Source: Spirosoma sp. 48-14 (GTDB taxonomy: Bacteria > Bacteroidota > Bacteroidia > Cytophagales > Spirosomataceae). From it: 64,000 nt of DNA. Positions within the stretch are counted from its first letter, which is position 1. Each line of letters begins with the position of its first letter. Below are positions 62,302 to 64,000 of this stretch, piece by piece. The position numbers and the translations under genes were made by a program. The notes under the pieces were generated by a model. It was not told the origin of the DNA. It saw only the letters and a program-made list of their open reading frames with translations, and did no database searches. The stretch covers positions 62,001 through 126,000 of the forward strand of contig NZ_MKUD01000058.1 in assembly GCF_001898575.1 (NCBI RefSeq). Reading direction: 5' to 3'.

Positions 62302-62371
62302 TGTACTTCAGCCACGGCCGACCATCCCAAACTCAGCGTATTGTTGACAACCAAAATCTCTAAACGAGTCT

Positions 62372-62430
62372 CCCCTCTTCTGGTTTCAGGAGAGGGGCCG
62401 GAGCGGTCCGACGTAGCGGTGAGGTAAACA
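62372..62430 (+). repeat. Intergenic relative of the pbpC palindromic insertion
   Basis: CCCCTCTTCTG pairs with CAGGAGAGGGG with a single T-G wobble, followed by CCGGAGCGG and GGTGAGGT. These match the end of the repeat inside pbpC. It lies in the 187-bp gap between the alpha-2-macroglobulin gene and the FAD oxidoreductase. Confidence 0.75.
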
Positions 62431-62488
62431 GCCCAACAAACATCTTCCCTAAGCAACCAGTTAACCCGTCAACTAACTAGCCCTACCC

Positions 62489-63628
62489 ATGCTATCCAAT
62501 GCCGACATAGTGATTATTGGTGGTGGCCTAGCAGGGTTAACAGCCGGTATTCATCTTGCCCAGCATAATCTGCGTGTGATCTTGTTTGAGAAACTGGCAT
62601 ACCCGCATCATAAGGTTTGTGGCGAATACGTATCCAACGAAGTACTACCTTATCTACACCAGTTAGGCATCTCGGTGGATGAATTAAATCCGGCACGAAT
62701 CGGTCATTTTTCAATCAGTACGGTATCAGGTAATACAATTGAGAGCGCTTTGCCATTAGGAGGCTTTTCGGTAAGCCGATACGCACTGGATAACCATCTG
62801 GCGCAAAACGCTGTTCAGTCGGGTGTAACGATCATCCAGGATGAAGTAAAGCGTATTTCATTTCAGGAGACTACGAATGTGTTTACCATCGAAACCGCTT
62901 CCGGCACAAATTTCCATGCCAAAATCGCGATTGGGGCCTACGGGAAGCGGTCATTGCTGGACAAACAATTAAACCGGGCCTTTATCCAAAAAGAATCGCC
63001 CTGGCTGGGTGTAAAAGCACACTACAAAGCTGATTTCCCAGAAGGACTGGTATCGTTGCATAACTTTCATGGTGGATACTGTGGGTTATGTCAGGTCGAA
63101 AACGGCCTTGTCAATGCCTGTTATCTGGCTACCTATGAGAGTTTTAAAGCCTATAAAAACATCGACACGTTTCAACGTCAGGTCCTGTCGCAGAATCCGC
63201 ACTTAGCCCATTTCTTTTCAAACGCCCAACTCGCCTTCGACAAACCATTGGTTATCAGCCAGATTTCCTTCGCACCCAAACAACCTGTCGACACCCATAT
63301 ATTGATGTGCGGTGATACCGCCGGGCTTATTCATCCTTTGTGCGGCAACGGTATGGCTATGGCGATTCACAGTGCTAAATTGGTATCGGAACGGATTATT
63401 GCTTATTTTCATGGGCAACTAAAAGACAGAGCAGCTCTGGAAAAGAGTTATGCCCTTGCCTGGCGAAACGAGTTTATCAATCGATTAACCGCCGGGCGTC
63501 TTTTACAATCCCTTTTGCAACATCCCCTGGCTGCATCAGTTATGCTAAAAAGCCTCCAACTGACACCCAGCCTTTTGCCATTGATCATAAAACAAACCCA
63601 TGGGAAATTAATGGATAATGGACAATGA
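62489..63628 (+). CDS. FAD-dependent oxidoreductase (geranylgeranyl-reductase/halogenase-like)
   Basis: The 379-residue protein has an N-terminal dinucleotide-binding motif VIIGGGLAGLTAGIHLAQHNLRVILFEK (GGGLAG core) and the family's second motif CGDTAGLIHPLCGNGMAMAIHSAKL. This matches the NAD(P)/FAD-dependent geranylgeranyl-reductase-like group. The last five codons (MDNGQ) and TGA are supplied by the left arm of a repeat cassette. In several Bacteroidota, this kind of gene sits with a methyltransferase and a type III polyketide synthase, and here a methyltransferase-like gene follows. The substrate is unknown. Confidence 0.85.
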   Translation: MLSNADIVIIGGGLAGLTAGIHLAQHNLRVILFEKLAYPHHKVCGEYVSNEVLPYLHQLGISVDELNPARIGHFSISTVSGNTIESALPLGGFSVSRYALDNHLAQNAVQSGVTIIQDEVKRISFQETTNVFTIETASGTNFHAKIAIGAYGKRSLLDKQLNRAFIQKESPWLGVKAHYKADFPEGLVSLHNFHGGYCGLCQVENGLVNACYLATYESFKAYKNIDTFQRQVLSQNPHLAHFFSNAQLAFDKPLVISQISFAPKQPVDTHILMCGDTAGLIHPLCGNGMAMAIHSAKLVSERIIAYFHGQLKDRAALEKSYALAWRNEFINRLTAGRLLQSLLQHPLAASVMLKSLQLTPSLLPLIIKQTHGKLMDNGQ

Positions 63629-63808
63629 AAAATGGATAATGCCATTGTTATACCGCTGTGGTGTCGGTTTTAAGAAACCGACACGGTAAGGTTTCTCAAA
63701 ACCTTCATAAAGAAGCTAAACGAGGTTTTGAGAAACCTCACTGTGTCAGATGAAAGCATCTGACATCACGTAATTCATTTTACATTTTTCATTGTCCATT
63801 ATCCATTA
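63609..63808. repeat. Nested-palindrome cassette between the last two genes
   Basis: Outer arms 63609-63634 and 63783-63808 are perfect 26-bp complements (start TAATGGATAATGGACAATGA). Inside lie three hairpins: 63661-63670/63675-63684 (GTGTCGGTTT), 63689-63704/63723-63738 (AGGTTTCTCAAAACCT) and 63744-63752/63757-63765 (TGTCAGATG). The left arm contains the stop codon of the preceding gene; the right arm ends 3 bp before the next ATG. Confidence 0.9.
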
Positions 63809-63811
63809 CAG

Positions 63812-64000
63812 ATGCCCTTAGATACTTCACACCGTACGAGTCAGGAAGAAGCGCTGGACGATTTTGAGTTGGCAGGTACTGATTTACGCGATGCATTAGA
63901 TAAAATTGCGACAATCAATCGGTGGTTGGGCGGTAATAAAATTACCCTTGATGGCATTCACTATTTACGTCAACACTGCTCTTCAACTACATCACTGACC
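63812..64000 (+). CDS. Probable methyltransferase, 5' part (3' end outside window)
   Basis: An open frame runs from ATG 63812 to the window edge (63 codons). It reads FELAGTDLRDALDKIATINRWLGGNKITLDG, resembling the N-terminus of class I SAM-dependent methyltransferases found beside FAD oxidoreductases in Bacteroidota (INRWLGGN is characteristic as I recall it). The SAM-binding motif is beyond the edge, so the family call is provisional. Its leader is the right arm of the nested-palindrome cassette, with no clear ribosome-binding site. Confidence 0.6.
   Translation, partial: MPLDTSHRTSQEEALDDFELAGTDLRDALDKIATINRWLGGNKITLDGIHYLRQHCSSTTSLT

Noticed and set aside
62268..62456. 62-residue minus-strand ORF near the A2M stop
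   Set aside because: It is made largely of the intergenic repeat at 62372 and overlaps the A2M end.
1..64000. tRNA, rRNA or prophage genes
   Set aside because: I saw no cloverleaf-like or rRNA sequence and no phage structural or integrase genes; a tRNA-finding program could still detect something I missed.

Overview
The window is chromosomal DNA from a Bacteroidota member, most likely order Cytophagales and close to Spirosoma. Signs are a SusC/SusD pair, many lipoproteins with an early lipobox cysteine, a TTG-N19-TAnnTTTG promoter before nrdB, VCBS/ASPIC-UnbV proteins beside a vanadium haloperoxidase, BatD, and many short palindromic repeats. The genus call is inferred from gene content, not from a marker gene comparison. 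I found no rRNA, tRNA, CRISPR array or prophage.

Layout. 1-5500: 3' end of recA, a lipoprotein, citrate synthase, a secreted amidohydrolase, a first IS200-like (RAYT) transposase and a small membrane protein. 5544-8423: uvrA. 8424-10790: a small accessory island with a second RAYT gene bracketed by two inverted pairs of REP-like palindromes, then a Uma2-type nuclease and an HNH nuclease. 11012-19300: housekeeping and mixed genes (nrdB, an M48 protease, a glycosyltransferase, recX, a nucleoside hydrolase, a glutathionylspermidine-synthase-like ligase, DoxX, TetR). 19390-21435: a GH65-like enzyme.

22263-35583 is one long minus-strand locus, read in the order susC, susD, two tandem paralogous VCBS/ASPIC-UnbV lipoproteins, then a vanadium-dependent haloperoxidase. 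Each of its intergenic junctions carries a hairpin. 36064-50002: an FAD/Fe-S oxidase, an APC permease, a DUF2314-DUF2185 protein, a TonB receptor, a Tat-exported Gfo/Idh/MocA oxidoreductase, and a batD-aroC-apbE run. 50117-62301: a tiny basic protein, a beta-CASP nuclease, PBP1C, secreted proteins and a thioester alpha-2-macroglobulin. PBP1C and alpha-2-macroglobulin are a known functional pair, here separated by three genes. 62489-64000: an FAD oxidoreductase and the start of a methyltransferase.

The most distinctive signal is the density and placement of palindromic repeats. Several families intrude into genes: a GC-rich repeat adds about 38 in-frame residues to PBP1C, another lies in frame in the FAD/Fe-S oxidase, a REP overlaps the stop codon of the second RAYT gene, and a 200-bp nested-hairpin cassette supplies the last codons and stop of the FAD oxidoreductase.
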